Assembly (NCBI GenBank): GCA_902582355.1
Contig: CACHRR010000002.1
Location: 28,864 to 92,863, forward strand
DNA: 64,000 bases
Direction of reading: 5' to 3'
Source: an uncultured SAR86 cluster bacterium
Lineage (GTDB): Bacteria; Pseudomonadota; Gammaproteobacteria; Magnimaribacterales; D2472
The number at the start of each line of letters is the position of its first letter. Within the stretch, counting starts at the first letter, position 1. The notes below the pieces were generated by a model that ran no database searches, was not told the DNA's origin, and worked only from the letters and a program-made list of their open reading frames with translations. Shown here piece after piece: positions 21,440 through 31,788 of the stretch. The position numbers were made by a program, and so were the translations under genes.

Positions 21440-23176
21440 TTATTGTTTGATGAAAGGTTTTGTTTTCCTTATTATGACAATAATTAATACTAGAACAATT
21501 ACTAATCCGATAGATATCCACCAAATATACTCTATAAGCAATCTTTTTAAAGTATTTATAGACATTTCTTTTGCCCAAGAATAATCAATTGGCAATTCAA
21601 TTACCCCATTTAATTCAACATAATTTTTGTAGTCTGATATTAATTCGTTTAGTTTGTCTGGCATATCCTCTGAGAGATTATTCGTTTCACCAGGATCAAT
21701 AGTCAAATTATATAACTCCCATGCATTTGATCCATGTGGAGGTCTATTACGAACTATTTTATAATCTCCTTTAAAGAGCGCAGAATTTCCTGTAACCTCC
21801 AAGCCAACAGCATCTGTATCAAGATAGTTTTTTTCTTTAGAGCCTTGTAAAGATTTCTTCAGTGATTTTCCTATGATGTTTTCTCGAACCGAGCCATAAA
21901 CAACATCACTTAATGTGGCTGCAATATCTGTAACAAACGAAAAATTATCATTTTTTCCACTTTCAAAATTCGGTCCTTTAATTATTAATGGTACTCTTAA
22001 CCCTCCTTCTGACATATGAAATTTAAACAGATGACTTGGACTTGCCATTGCTTGTGCAAATTCAGTTCCAATATAAACATAACTATTTTCATCTCCCAAA
22101 TTTTCATAGTCACGGTCATAAATAGAGGTCTCAAACCATGCCCGCCATGCTTCATGATCACTAGGATTATTGCCTTCAGGTCCATTATCAGCAGTTACAA
22201 TGAATATTGTATTTTCATATTGACCTGTATCTTTTAAGTAAGTTACAAATCTTCCAATGTGGAAATCCATTGCATCAAGCATGCCAGCAAAAACTGCCAT
22301 ACTTTTAATTAACATTTTCTTATCAGCTTCATTTACAGATGACCAGCTTTCTAGTGATGATAGTGAATCTACAATTTCTTTATTAGGTGGGAATATACCT
22401 TTCTCAATAGATTTATTTTTTCTTTGCTCTCTCAGAACATCCCAACCTCCTTTGTAAGTGTCCATATATTTATCAATAAAGACTTGAGGGACTTGGAGAG
22501 GAATGTGCTGCGCTTGAAATGAAAGATATGAAAAAAAAGGAGCTTCTGAACCTTTATCTTCCTCAAGGAAATCAATCATCTGATCAACAAAAAACTTACT
22601 TGAATAAAACTCTGTAGGTAGATTAGTTTTTACTCCATTTTTGAACCAAGGTGATTCTTTATAATATGGCAAATAAGAATGATGATTAAAATTATTACCT
22701 CCTGTGGCATCTAAAATAAATGTTTTATCGAAGCCTCGGTTAAAAGGTAAAGCAGCTTTTTCTTCCCCACCAAAAGCAAGATGCCACTTACCAGTCATAT
22801 ACGATCTATATCCTGCAGGTTTTAGAATTTCAGCTAATGTAAATGCATCGCTTCTCAAATATCCTTCATATCCAGATACTTTATGATATTTCCACGGTAA
22901 AACTTCTGGGATCATTGGTATGCCAGTATTATGATTATCCATACCAGTAAGCAGCATTGCTCTCGATGGTGCACATTCTGGGGTAGTATGATAATTTGTA
23001 AAAATCATGCCTTCATTAGCTAAAGCATCTATATTTGGAGTACTTATTTCTCCACCAAAAGATTGGAGATCTGTTAATCCCAAATCATCAATAAGAATGA
23101 GAACTATGTTTGGTTTTTTTTCCTCGCCTACTAATGACAAACAAAAAATTAATAACAAAATTGAAAATCTTTTCAT
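21440..23176 (-). CDS. Sulfatase (type I, arylsulfatase-like) with C-terminal TM anchor
   Basis: 578 aa; signal peptide; PNIVLILIDDLG, TPECAPSRAMLLTG (C-x-P-S-R formylglycine site), YMTGKWHL; C-terminal IWWISIGLVIVLVLIIVII helix. Confidence 0.92.
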   Translation of the reverse strand: MKRFSILLLIFCLSLVGEEKKPNIVLILIDDLGLTDLQSFGGEISTPNIDALANEGMIFTNYHTTPECAPSRAMLLTGMDNHNTGIPMIPEVLPWKYHKVSGYEGYLRSDAFTLAEILKPAGYRSYMTGKWHLAFGGEEKAALPFNRGFDKTFILDATGGNNFNHHSYLPYYKESPWFKNGVKTNLPTEFYSSKFFVDQMIDFLEEDKGSEAPFFSYLSFQAQHIPLQVPQVFIDKYMDTYKGGWDVLREQRKNKSIEKGIFPPNKEIVDSLSSLESWSSVNEADKKMLIKSMAVFAGMLDAMDFHIGRFVTYLKDTGQYENTIFIVTADNGPEGNNPSDHEAWRAWFETSIYDRDYENLGDENSYVYIGTEFAQAMASPSHLFKFHMSEGGLRVPLIIKGPNFESGKNDNFSFVTDIAATLSDVVYGSVRENIIGKSLKKSLQGSKEKNYLDTDAVGLEVTGNSALFKGDYKIVRNRPPHGSNAWELYNLTIDPGETNNLSEDMPDKLNELISDYKNYVELNGVIELPIDYSWAKEMSINTLKRLLIEYIWWISIGLVIVLVLIIVIIRKTKPFIKQ

Positions 23177-23194
23177 TTAAATCTCATAATAATT

Positions 23195-24496
23195 TTAATT
23201 TTCTAAATAATCTTTTACGGCCTGTTTATCTGCTTTAGCATCAGCCATTAATGCATTAAGAATTTTTTGTTTGAGATCTGGCATTTTCCCATCAGCCATT
23301 CTTTTTATTTGTTGATAAAACCATGACATTGATCCAAAAGCATTTATAGCCTTTATTATCAAAAATGGGCTTGAGGGAGATAAAATCCATGGACCTAAAG
23401 ATAAAGTTTTTTCATATTTGGGCAATGTTTCTAATTGGCCATTTAACATTTTCTTAATACATAATGGATCAGCACATAATGGCCTTCCAATACCAATCAT
23501 CTGGCAAACTCGACTTTCAAGGGCATTTTCAATTCCTTGCTTAGTCCTAAATCCTCCTGTTACCATTAGTGGCAAAGAGACAGCCTTACGAATATTTTTG
23601 GCATACTCAAGAAAATATGCTTCTCTTGCAATTGTGCTTTCTTTTCTAATTTCACTTCTTGTAGGATTAATACTGACGTTGTCAACGCCAATTAATCTAG
23701 GTTGTTCATATGTTCCGCCTGATATTTCAATCAGATCAATGCCAGCGTCCTCTAATTTACTGGCAACTTGAATACATTCTTCTGCACTGAATCCACCCTT
23801 TTGAAAATCAGCAGAATTTAATTTAATTGAAATTGGGAAATCAAAGCCAACTTGTTCTCTACATTTTTTAATTATCTCCAAGTGAATTCTTGACCTATTT
23901 TTTATATTTCCACCCCAAGCATCACTTCGAGTATTTATATCAGGAGATAAGAACTCTGATAAAAGGTAGCCATGTGCAGAGTGAATTTGAACACCAGTAA
24001 AGCCAGTATCTCTAGCGACTTTTACTGTAAAAGCAAATCTATCAATTACATCTAAAATATCTTCCTCTGTCATAGGCAATGGAGTTCCGTAATTTCTTCC
24101 TGGAATTTTTAATCTCACATTTGATGGTGCTAATGGAGATGAATTAACCTCGCCAGGAGTTTGTCTTCCAGCATGAGATATTTGCATCCATAATTGTGTA
24201 TTATTTTTAGTTCCTGCTCTAGACCAGGCTTTTAAAGATTCGTATTGCTCTTTATAGTTGTTTTCATCAATAACTACATTTGCTGGGCCCTCAACATGCC
24301 TCCTATCAACTTGAACGTTTCCAGTTAGCAACAAACCAACATCTCCCTCAGCCCAAGTTTTATATAAATTAATATGGCCTTGATTGGTTAAATTATTACC
24401 TTTTGCAATCCTTTCTGTCATAGCGGCTTTACAAATGCGATTTTTTATAATTTGGCCAGATGGCAAAATAAATGATTCGCCCATTAGGTATGGCAT
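23195..24496 (-). CDS. NADH:flavin oxidoreductase (Old Yellow Enzyme family)
   Basis: 433 aa; NRICKAAMTE, MQISHAGRQTPG, GVQIHSAHGYLLSEFLSP, RSDAWGG. Confidence 0.93.
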   Translation of the reverse strand: MPYLMGESFILPSGQIIKNRICKAAMTERIAKGNNLTNQGHINLYKTWAEGDVGLLLTGNVQVDRRHVEGPANVVIDENNYKEQYESLKAWSRAGTKNNTQLWMQISHAGRQTPGEVNSSPLAPSNVRLKIPGRNYGTPLPMTEEDILDVIDRFAFTVKVARDTGFTGVQIHSAHGYLLSEFLSPDINTRSDAWGGNIKNRSRIHLEIIKKCREQVGFDFPISIKLNSADFQKGGFSAEECIQVASKLEDAGIDLIEISGGTYEQPRLIGVDNVSINPTRSEIRKESTIAREAYFLEYAKNIRKAVSLPLMVTGGFRTKQGIENALESRVCQMIGIGRPLCADPLCIKKMLNGQLETLPKYEKTLSLGPWILSPSSPFLIIKAINAFGSMSWFYQQIKRMADGKMPDLKQKILNALMADAKADKQAVKDYLEN

Positions 24497-24547
24497 ATGA
24501 ATACTCTCCTGCTTTAGTGTTTATAACAAATATAATAAAATATAAAT

Positions 24548-25021
24548 ATGAATATAAAAATACTTAGTGTCTTAATTTTTATGCTGTCTTTATACATAGA
24601 GTCTTCACAATCAGAAACTCAATTTGTTAAAAATGATGAGCTGTTTAAAGTATATAAAACATCAACATGTGGATGTTGCAAGGAATGGATAAATCATGCG
24701 GTAAAAAATGGGTTTAACATTACTTCAAAAGATTATCAAAACTTAGACGAAGTAAAACAAAAATATGGAATTCAGCCTCAGTATAGATCATGTCATACAA
24801 CAGTATCTTCAAATGGCTTTATTTTTGAAGGACATATCCCAAGCAAATATATAGATCAATTTCTTTCTGAAAGTCACCCTGATGCAGTCGGTTTATCTGT
24901 ACCAGGAATGCCATTAGGTTCACCAGGAATGGAAGTCGGAAATCGTTTTACACCATACAACGTTCTAATTCTTTTTAAAGATGGGTCTAGTAAAGTTTAC
25001 GCTGAAGTAAATACAAAATAA
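24548..25021 (+). CDS. DUF411 family protein
   Basis: 157 aa; signal peptide; YKTSTCGCCKEWINHAVKNGF, SCHTTVSSNGFIFEGHIPS, GLSVPGMPLGSPGME. Confidence 0.92.
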   Translation: MNIKILSVLIFMLSLYIESSQSETQFVKNDELFKVYKTSTCGCCKEWINHAVKNGFNITSKDYQNLDEVKQKYGIQPQYRSCHTTVSSNGFIFEGHIPSKYIDQFLSESHPDAVGLSVPGMPLGSPGMEVGNRFTPYNVLILFKDGSSKVYAEVNTK

Positions 25022-25098
25022 TTTATACATCAACAAATTTCGTTATCAGGTATTGACAGGTCTGCTATTATTTAAATAACACTATTTGGGATTTAAAC

Positions 25099-26310
25099 AT
25101 GAATAATTATGCTAACAGGTTACCTGTTACTGTGCTATCTGGATTTTTAGGAGCAGGTAAAACTACAGTTCTTAGTCATATACTTAACAATCGTGAAGAT
25201 AAGAAAGTCGCTGTGATTGTCAATGACATGAGTGAAATAAATATTGATGCATCACTAGTAGAAAATGAAGTTACTTTAAATCGCAGCGAAGAGAAACTCG
25301 TTGAAATGAGTAATGGATGCATATGTTGCACTCTTAGAGAAGATTTGTTGATTGAAATAAACAAACTAGCAGAAGAAAAGAAATTTGATTATCTTGTTAT
25401 TGAGTCAACTGGAATATCAGAACCTTTGCCTGTTGCTGAAACTTTTACTTTTGAAGATGAAAAAGGCATTTCACTTTCAAATGCAGCAAATCTTGACACA
25501 ATGGTAACCGTTGTAGATGCAGTAAATTTTGTAAAAGATTATGAAGAAGCAAAATATTTGCAAGAATCAGGTGAATCATTAGGCGAGGATGACGATCGAA
25601 GTGTGGCTGATTTGTTAGTGGATCAAATTGAATTTGCTGATGTAATTTTAGTGAGTAAAACTGATTTAGTAGATAAAAAACATATTGATAAGCTTGAAGC
25701 TATTCTTAAAACATTAAATACTCAAGCGGAAATTATTCCCATATCAGGTGGAAAAGTTGAAATTGATAAAGTATTGAATACTGGTCTATTTGACTTTGAT
25801 AAAGCTAAGGAGGCTCCAGGATGGCTGAAAGAAATGAGGGGCGATCATATTCCCGAAACTGAAGAATATGGAATTGCTAGTTTTAGCTATACAGCAAGAA
25901 GACCTTTCCTACCTGAGAAGTTTTATAATTTTCTTCACAGCACAGAGCAATATGGAAAATTAATAAGATCAAAAGGTTTTTTCTGGCTAGGTTCTCGTCT
26001 TGAATATGCTGGACAGTGGAGTCAGGCTGGTGGTATTGCAAGATATGGATATGCTGGACTATTTTGGAGATCTGTTCCAAAGAAAGATTGGCCTACTGAC
26101 GAACAAGCCCTGGCTTCAATAAAAGAAAATTGGGTAGAACCCTTTGGGGATATGCGACAAGAACTTGTATTCATTGGCCAAAATCTTGATGAAACTTCAA
26201 TGAAAAAAGATTTAGATGAATGTCTTGTATCTGAAGATGATATGCTAAAAGGAGAAGACTTCTGGACTAATCTAAATGATCCATTTCCACCTTGGCAAGA
26301 AATTCAATAA
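25099..26310 (+). CDS. COG0523 (CobW/ZigA-like) GTP-binding metallochaperone
   Basis: 403 aa; GFLGAGKTTVLSHIL, SNGCICCTLREDL, VIESTGISEPLPVAE. Confidence 0.93.
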   Translation: MNNYANRLPVTVLSGFLGAGKTTVLSHILNNREDKKVAVIVNDMSEINIDASLVENEVTLNRSEEKLVEMSNGCICCTLREDLLIEINKLAEEKKFDYLVIESTGISEPLPVAETFTFEDEKGISLSNAANLDTMVTVVDAVNFVKDYEEAKYLQESGESLGEDDDRSVADLLVDQIEFADVILVSKTDLVDKKHIDKLEAILKTLNTQAEIIPISGGKVEIDKVLNTGLFDFDKAKEAPGWLKEMRGDHIPETEEYGIASFSYTARRPFLPEKFYNFLHSTEQYGKLIRSKGFFWLGSRLEYAGQWSQAGGIARYGYAGLFWRSVPKKDWPTDEQALASIKENWVEPFGDMRQELVFIGQNLDETSMKKDLDECLVSEDDMLKGEDFWTNLNDPFPPWQEIQ

Positions 26311-26387
26311 TGGTGGGCCCGGGAGGACTCGAACCTCCGACCAATGGATTATGAGTCCACTGCTCTAACCAACTGAGCTACAGGCCC
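26311..26387 (-). tRNA. tRNA with CAT anticodon, probably tRNA-Ile2 (lysidine-modified)
   Basis: Reverse strand GGGCCTGTAGCTCAGTTGGTTAGAGCAGTGGACTCATAATCCATTGGTCGGAGGTTCGAGTCCTCCCGGGCCCACCA; GGGCCTG acceptor resembles tRNA-Ile. Confidence 0.95.
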
Positions 26388-26477
26388 TATGTTCACGCGA
26401 ACAAAAGAGCGATAATTATATAAGAATTAATTTTTTAAGGAAGTCTTTAAATAAACCTGATAGGCTATTGTCTTATT

Positions 26478-27113
26478 ATGATTGATTTAAATGGCATAAC
26501 TCCTTTCGCTGAAGGTGGTAACAGAATATGTTTTGTTCATCCTAATAATTCTGATAGATGTCTTAAGGTTATTCATAAAGGATTGCTCAAAAAGATAAAA
26601 AAAAATAAACCTTGGTATAAAAAATTTAGATCATTAGAAAGCTTTGATGATAACTCAAGAGAGAGAGATGGTTATAATCAAAAAGCACTAAAAAAAAATG
26701 ATCCAGAAGTGTGGAAGCATTTAGCTATATGGTATGGAATGAAAGAAACTTCTATTGGTATGGCATCAGAGACTGAACTAATTAGAAATGGAGATGAGAT
26801 TGCAGAGACACTTGAAAGTTATCTCTTAAAAAATGGGCTTACAATTGAAATTAAAAATGCAATTAAAGATTTCCAATCCTGGTTAAGAAAACATTTAGTT
26901 TTAACAAAAAATCTCCTTCCTCATAACCTAGTTTTAAAAAAAGAAGATAATAAAATTATTATAAAAATAATTGATGGTATTGGCTCTCATGCTTTTATTC
27001 CGCTGCCGGTCCTCTTCAAGTTCTTTGCAAAAAGATATGTCGAGAAAAGGATTAAATTATTATGGAGTAGAATTAATTGGGATTTATCAGGTAGAAAAGG
27101 AAAGTGGAAATAA
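26478..27113 (+). CDS. YrbL family protein (kinase-like fold)
   Basis: 211 aa; PFAEGGNRICFVHPNNSDRCLKV, SRERDGYNQ. Confidence 0.8.
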   Translation: MIDLNGITPFAEGGNRICFVHPNNSDRCLKVIHKGLLKKIKKNKPWYKKFRSLESFDDNSRERDGYNQKALKKNDPEVWKHLAIWYGMKETSIGMASETELIRNGDEIAETLESYLLKNGLTIEIKNAIKDFQSWLRKHLVLTKNLLPHNLVLKKEDNKIIIKIIDGIGSHAFIPLPVLFKFFAKRYVEKRIKLLWSRINWDLSGRKGKWK

Positions 27114-27116
27114 ATT

Positions 27117-28931
27117 CTACTCGTCTAAAAAACTTTTCAAATGACTTGATCTACTAGGATGCCTTAATTTTCTTAACGCTTTTGCTTCTATTTGTCTTAT
27201 CCTCTCTCTAGTAACATCGAATTGCTTACCAACTTCTTCAAGCGTATGGTCAGTATTCATACCTATTCCAAATCTCATTCTTAAAACTTTTGCTTCTCTA
27301 GCTGTGAGTGAAGCTAGAACATCATCAGTTGCAAAGTGCAAGCTTTCTTCTGTTGCATTTTCCAAAGGTGATTCAATCACAGTATCTTCAATAAAATCAC
27401 CTAAGCTTGAATCTTCATCATCTCCAATTGGAGTTTCAGTTGAAATAGGCTCTTTAGCTATTTTAAGAACTTTCCTAACTTTATCTTCTGGCATATCGAG
27501 CTCTTTGCTTAATTCCTCAGGAGTAGGTTCTCTTCCCATGTCTTGCATCATTTGACGTGAAACTCTATTGAGTTTATTGATTGTCTCAATCATATGCACT
27601 GGTATTCTAATAGTTCTAGCTTGGTCTGCAATAGATCTAGTGATGGCTTGTCTAATCCACCATGTAGCATAAGTTGAAAATTTATAACCCCTTCTATATT
27701 CAAACTTGTCAACCGCTTTCATCAACCCAATGTTACCTTCTTGAATTAAGTCAAGAAACTGAAGCCCCCTATTTGTGTATTTCTTAGCAATAGAAATAAC
27801 TAGTCTTAAATTTGCTTCAACCATATCCTTTTTAGCTCGACGCATTTTAGTCTCGCCCATTGACATATTTCGATTGATTTCTTTTATGTCTTTGACAGTT
27901 AAGCCAATTTTATTTTCGAGCTCAATAATATCTTTTTGTGCGATTACGACATCTTGTTTTACTGCTTCTAAAAGATCTTTTTTGTATTTCTTCTCTTTCA
28001 TTAAACTGTCTACCCACCTAACTTTATTTAGATTTTCCGGGTACATTTGTAAAAATTCTTTTCTAGGTATCCGAGCATTTTTAACAAGTTGTGTTTGAAT
28101 GAATTTTTCTTTATCTCTTAAAACATTTAAGCCATGTCTTGCAATAGCAGTAATATCTTCAAACATTCTAGGACTAAATTTTAAAAATTGGAAAATTTGT
28201 CCTAGCTTTTTAAATTCGGCATTGGCCTCTTTAGAATACCTTCCTTTCTTTTCAATAACCTTAGTAGTTTTGTTAAATTGACGTTTAAGATTTGTCATCC
28301 TTCTTTGAACTTCCTTCATATCAGGTCCTGATGACGTTTCTTCGTCAGACGACTCTGCAGCTTCAGCTTCTTCTTTTGCTCTTTGACTTCCTGGTCCTGC
28401 AGATGGCACTACTTCCATTTCTTCTAAAAAGCCCGTTAAAAAATCACTGATCTTCTTCTCGCCATCTTTTACTAACTGAAAATAATGCAAAACATAATCA
28501 ACTGTTTTTGGGTACATTACACTTGCATCAAGGAGATCTCTCATTCCCTCTTCAATTCTTTTTGCAATTTCTATTTCACCTTCTCGTGTTAAGAGATCAA
28601 CTGTGCCCATTTCTCTCATATACATTCTTACAGGATCAGTTGTTCTTCCAGTTTCACTCTCTACTGCTGCCAATGCTTCAGCAGCTTGCTCAAGGGCTAT
28701 GTCATCTGAATTTTCAGACTCAGCCAACATTAATGTATCTGCATCTGGAGCTGTTTCATGGACCTGAAGACCTAAATCATTAATCATTCCAATAATTTCA
28801 TCAACTTGATCCGGATCAGAAATATCATCAGGCAAATGATCATTAACATCAGAATAGGTTAGGTAACCTTGCTCTCGACCTTTTTCAATAAGCTCTGCTA
28901 TTCTTGAGCCCTTTTGATTTAATTTATCCAC
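27117..28931 (-). CDS. rpoD: RNA polymerase sigma factor RpoD (sigma-70)
   Basis: [53 protein letters not shown]; region 4 [32 protein letters not shown]. Confidence 0.99.
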   Translation of the reverse strand: MDKLNQKGSRIAELIEKGREQGYLTYSDVNDHLPDDISDPDQVDEIIGMINDLGLQVHETAPDADTLMLAESENSDDIALEQAAEALAAVESETGRTTDPVRMYMREMGTVDLLTREGEIEIAKRIEEGMRDLLDASVMYPKTVDYVLHYFQLVKDGEKKISDFLTGFLEEMEVVPSAGPGSQRAKEEAEAAESSDEETSSGPDMKEVQRRMTNLKRQFNKTTKVIEKKGRYSKEANAEFKKLGQIFQFLKFSPRMFEDITAIARHGLNVLRDKEKFIQTQLVKNARIPRKEFLQMYPENLNKVRWVDSLMKEKKYKKDLLEAVKQDVVIAQKDIIELENKIGLTVKDIKEINRNMSMGETKMRRAKKDMVEANLRLVISIAKKYTNRGLQFLDLIQEGNIGLMKAVDKFEYRRGYKFSTYATWWIRQAITRSIADQARTIRIPVHMIETINKLNRVSRQMMQDMGREPTPEELSKELDMPEDKVRKVLKIAKEPISTETPIGDDEDSSLGDFIEDTVIESPLENATEESLHFATDDVLASLTAREAKVLRMRFGIGMNTDHTLEEVGKQFDVTRERIRQIEAKALRKLRHPSRSSHLKSFLDE

Positions 28932-28986
28932 AAATTCAACCTCTTATGTATCACCTTTATGTAATGATTAATTATAAAAAATCAAT

Positions 28987-30762
28987 CTACGTAGAGCTTA
29001 ATTTTTTAATTAATGCTTTATCATCCTGCGACATTTTAGCTTTTTTTAGAATTATTTGTTGTAATTCTCTTTTTTCAGATGACGAAAGCTCATGCATTGT
29101 ATACTTTTCTCTTAAAAGTTCCTCTCTTTCAGAGTAAGACTGACAAATTAATTCAATACAATCTTTCATCATTGCTAGTGCATCTGGTTCAGTCATCTTA
29201 ATTTCAGATACAAGAACTTCACCGAAAACGTTTCTAATTTTTTCATTTTTAATTTTATCTAAAATCATTGAATTAGATAGATCAGGGTTATTTATAAAGA
29301 TCTCTTTTATTTCTAAAAGAAAGGAGAAATTCGAATCTGACTTAATAAGATTAAATAAGTTACTTTTAGATAATTCTGGATATTGAATCAATGAAGAAAA
29401 TATTCCCATAACAGCTTTTTTTAAAATAGATTTCGAATCAGCTTTCACTTTCTCATCGCTTGGAATTGCTCTAGCTTTATTGCTTTGCTTTCCCTCAATC
29501 AGTTTTGCAAAATCAATATTACAAACTTTTGAAACTTCATTTATATAGGCCTGCTTTAACGTTTCATTAGAAATAGATTTGATAAATGGAAGTGCAAATT
29601 TTGACACTGAAGTTCTTCCTTCGATGCTAGATAGATTATCATAAGATTTGATAGTTTCAAAAAAATAATCGGATAGAGATTTTGAATTTTTTGCAAGGTT
29701 AAAGAATGCCTCTTTACCATTATTTTTTACATAGCTATCTGGATCCTCTCCATCTTCTAAAAAAATAAAATTAACTCTCGTATCTTCTCTAAGAATTGGC
29801 ATAGCATTTTCTACAGTTCTCCATGAAGCTTTAAGACCTGCTTCGTCGCCGTCAAAGACAATATAAATTGTATTAGTGTAGTTAAGAATTTTTCTTAATT
29901 GTTCCTGTGTAAAAGCTGTTCCTGAGGATGCAACTGCATTTTTAATTCCGTGTTGATGAAGACTTATTACATCCATGTAACCTTCTACAACAAAAATTGA
30001 TTCTGGTCTTTTGTTATTTTGTCTTACTTCATACAAGCCATAAAGTTCATACTTTTTTTTGTAAAGTTTTGTTTCAGGAGAATTTAAGTATTTAGCCTGA
30101 TTTTCTTTATCAGAGAGCAGTCTCCCTCCAAAAGCTATACAATCACCTTTAATATTTCTTATAGGAAACATTAATCTATCTCTGAATCTATCATAAGAAT
30201 CTCCATTCTCATTCTTGCCAAATAATCCTGATTCAGTTAATTCATTTACACTAAATTCTTTTGATAGCTTACTAAAAAGATTTGGACCTTTTACATTTGA
30301 ATAGCCAAGGTTAAAAAATTTTGCAGTTTCTCCTGAAATACCTCTTTCTTTAAGATAAGAAATAGCTCTTTTACCAATATTTTCTTTTAGTTGCGAGTAG
30401 TATATTTCAGCCGCTAAATTATTAATGTTCTTCGATTTAGTAGTTTCTATTTTTTGTTCTTGTTTTGGAATTTCCATGCCAACGTAAGATGCTAATAATT
30501 CAACAGCTTCAATAAAATCTAAATTATCATGTTTTCGAAGAAAACTTATTGCATTTCCAGATTCTTTACATGTAAAGCAATGAAAGGTTCCAGTTTCCTC
30601 ATAGATTTTCATGGATGCATTTTTTTCCTCGCCACCTTTATGAAAAGGACATTTGGCCATATAAGCTCCACCTCTTCTTTCAATCTGTCTTCGTTTTTGA
30701 ATTACTTCAACAATGTTTATCGAGTTTAGTAGCCTTTCAATAAATGATTCAGGTATATACAT
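28987..30762 (-). CDS. dnaG: DNA primase
   Basis: CPFHKGGEEKNASMKIYEETGTFHCFTC zinc motif; FVVEGYMDVISLHQ, IVFDGDEAGLKA Toprim. Confidence 0.98.
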   Translation of the reverse strand: MYIPESFIERLLNSINIVEVIQKRRQIERRGGAYMAKCPFHKGGEEKNASMKIYEETGTFHCFTCKESGNAISFLRKHDNLDFIEAVELLASYVGMEIPKQEQKIETTKSKNINNLAAEIYYSQLKENIGKRAISYLKERGISGETAKFFNLGYSNVKGPNLFSKLSKEFSVNELTESGLFGKNENGDSYDRFRDRLMFPIRNIKGDCIAFGGRLLSDKENQAKYLNSPETKLYKKKYELYGLYEVRQNNKRPESIFVVEGYMDVISLHQHGIKNAVASSGTAFTQEQLRKILNYTNTIYIVFDGDEAGLKASWRTVENAMPILREDTRVNFIFLEDGEDPDSYVKNNGKEAFFNLAKNSKSLSDYFFETIKSYDNLSSIEGRTSVSKFALPFIKSISNETLKQAYINEVSKVCNIDFAKLIEGKQSNKARAIPSDEKVKADSKSILKKAVMGIFSSLIQYPELSKSNLFNLIKSDSNFSFLLEIKEIFINNPDLSNSMILDKIKNEKIRNVFGEVLVSEIKMTEPDALAMMKDCIELICQSYSEREELLREKYTMHELSSSEKRELQQIILKKAKMSQDDKALIKKLSST

Positions 30763-30765
30763 AAA

Positions 30766-31164
30766 TTATTTTTGTCTATTAATTTCAAACCAGTTTTCTA
30801 TGAGTATTTTTGCTGCATTTGCATCAATATTATTATTTTTATTTTCTGCTAATATTTGTTTAGCCTCAAATGTAGTCAATCTCTCATCAATATATTCATA
30901 TCTTGCATGATGCAAACTTTTAAGTTTTTTAAAAAATCTATCAACTTTTTTCATAATTTCACTATCTGTGCCATCCATATTCAACGGTTTACCAACTATA
31001 ATTAATTCCGGTTTCCATTCATTTATAAGTTTATTAATTTCTTCCCAGTTTACCTTACCATCTTTATTTTTAATTATTAGAAGTGGAGAAGAAGTGTATG
31101 TTGAGGTTTGACCAACAGCAACCCCTATCTTTTTTATACCGAAATCAAATGCAAGAATCTGCAT
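30766..31164 (-). CDS. ruvX: Holliday junction resolvase-like RuvX/YqgF
   Basis: AFDFGIKKIGVAVG, VGKPLNMDGT, YIDERLTTFEA. Confidence 0.95.
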   Translation of the reverse strand: MQILAFDFGIKKIGVAVGQTSTYTSSPLLIIKNKDGKVNWEEINKLINEWKPELIIVGKPLNMDGTDSEIMKKVDRFFKKLKSLHHARYEYIDERLTTFEAKQILAENKNNNIDANAAKILIENWFEINRQK

Positions 31165-31788
31165 TTAATTTGATGAAAAGTTCCAATCCCTTACTATTTC
31201 AAGAACACTATATTCATTCGACATAGTTTCATTAAATGGAGAAAAGGGAGCAGCATCCTCCAATATTTTAATAGCCATATTATCAATTATTGCATTTCCA
31301 GAAGAAATTAAAATTTTTGAATTTACAAGATTACCGTTCAAATCTATGGATGCCAGTATTTGTACTTTTCCATTCAATACATTTTCTTCATTTGAAATAA
31401 CATTATCACCAGTGGATTCAATTTTTCTCTGCCACAAATTTAAATATATAGCTTCGTCACTGTTAACTATGGAATTTGATTTAAGTTTTTTTATTTTGAA
31501 CGACCTAGAAATATTATTTGATTTTTTATTATTTTCAATATTCATTGATGTTAGGTCTTGATTTGATTTTGAGTCAGCTAGATTATTTGTTTTGATAACA
31601 GAGTCTTGATTTGAGTTCGCAAACTTAACATTGATAATTTGTGATTCTTTAAAAATAGGTAATTTATAATATGTTGTTATTGAAATACCAAAAATAATTA
31701 ACAGATGAATTATGACTGAGATGATGAAAGATTTATTAAAAGTAAGAGAGCGTCTGCTTATATTATGATTATGTGACAAAGAGCTCAT
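31165..31788 (-). CDS. TonB-like energy transducer
   Basis: 207 aa; N-terminal TM; C-terminal VQILASIDLNGNLVNSKILISSGNAIIDNMAIKILEDAAPFSPF TonB-C-like; located between gshB and ruvX. Confidence 0.78.
   Translation of the reverse strand: MSSLSHNHNISRRSLTFNKSFIISVIIHLLIIFGISITTYYKLPIFKESQIINVKFANSNQDSVIKTNNLADSKSNQDLTSMNIENNKKSNNISRSFKIKKLKSNSIVNSDEAIYLNLWQRKIESTGDNVISNEENVLNGKVQILASIDLNGNLVNSKILISSGNAIIDNMAIKILEDAAPFSPFNETMSNEYSVLEIVRDWNFSSN

Noticed and set aside
25055-25085. TTATTTAAATAA palindrome upstream of the COG0523 gene as a Zur operator
   Set aside because: Pure A/T palindromes are expected by chance in this composition; it does not match a known Zur consensus well.
27304-28783. 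Plus-strand ORFs antisense to rpoD
   Set aside because: Serine/leucine-rich shadows of rpoD codons.
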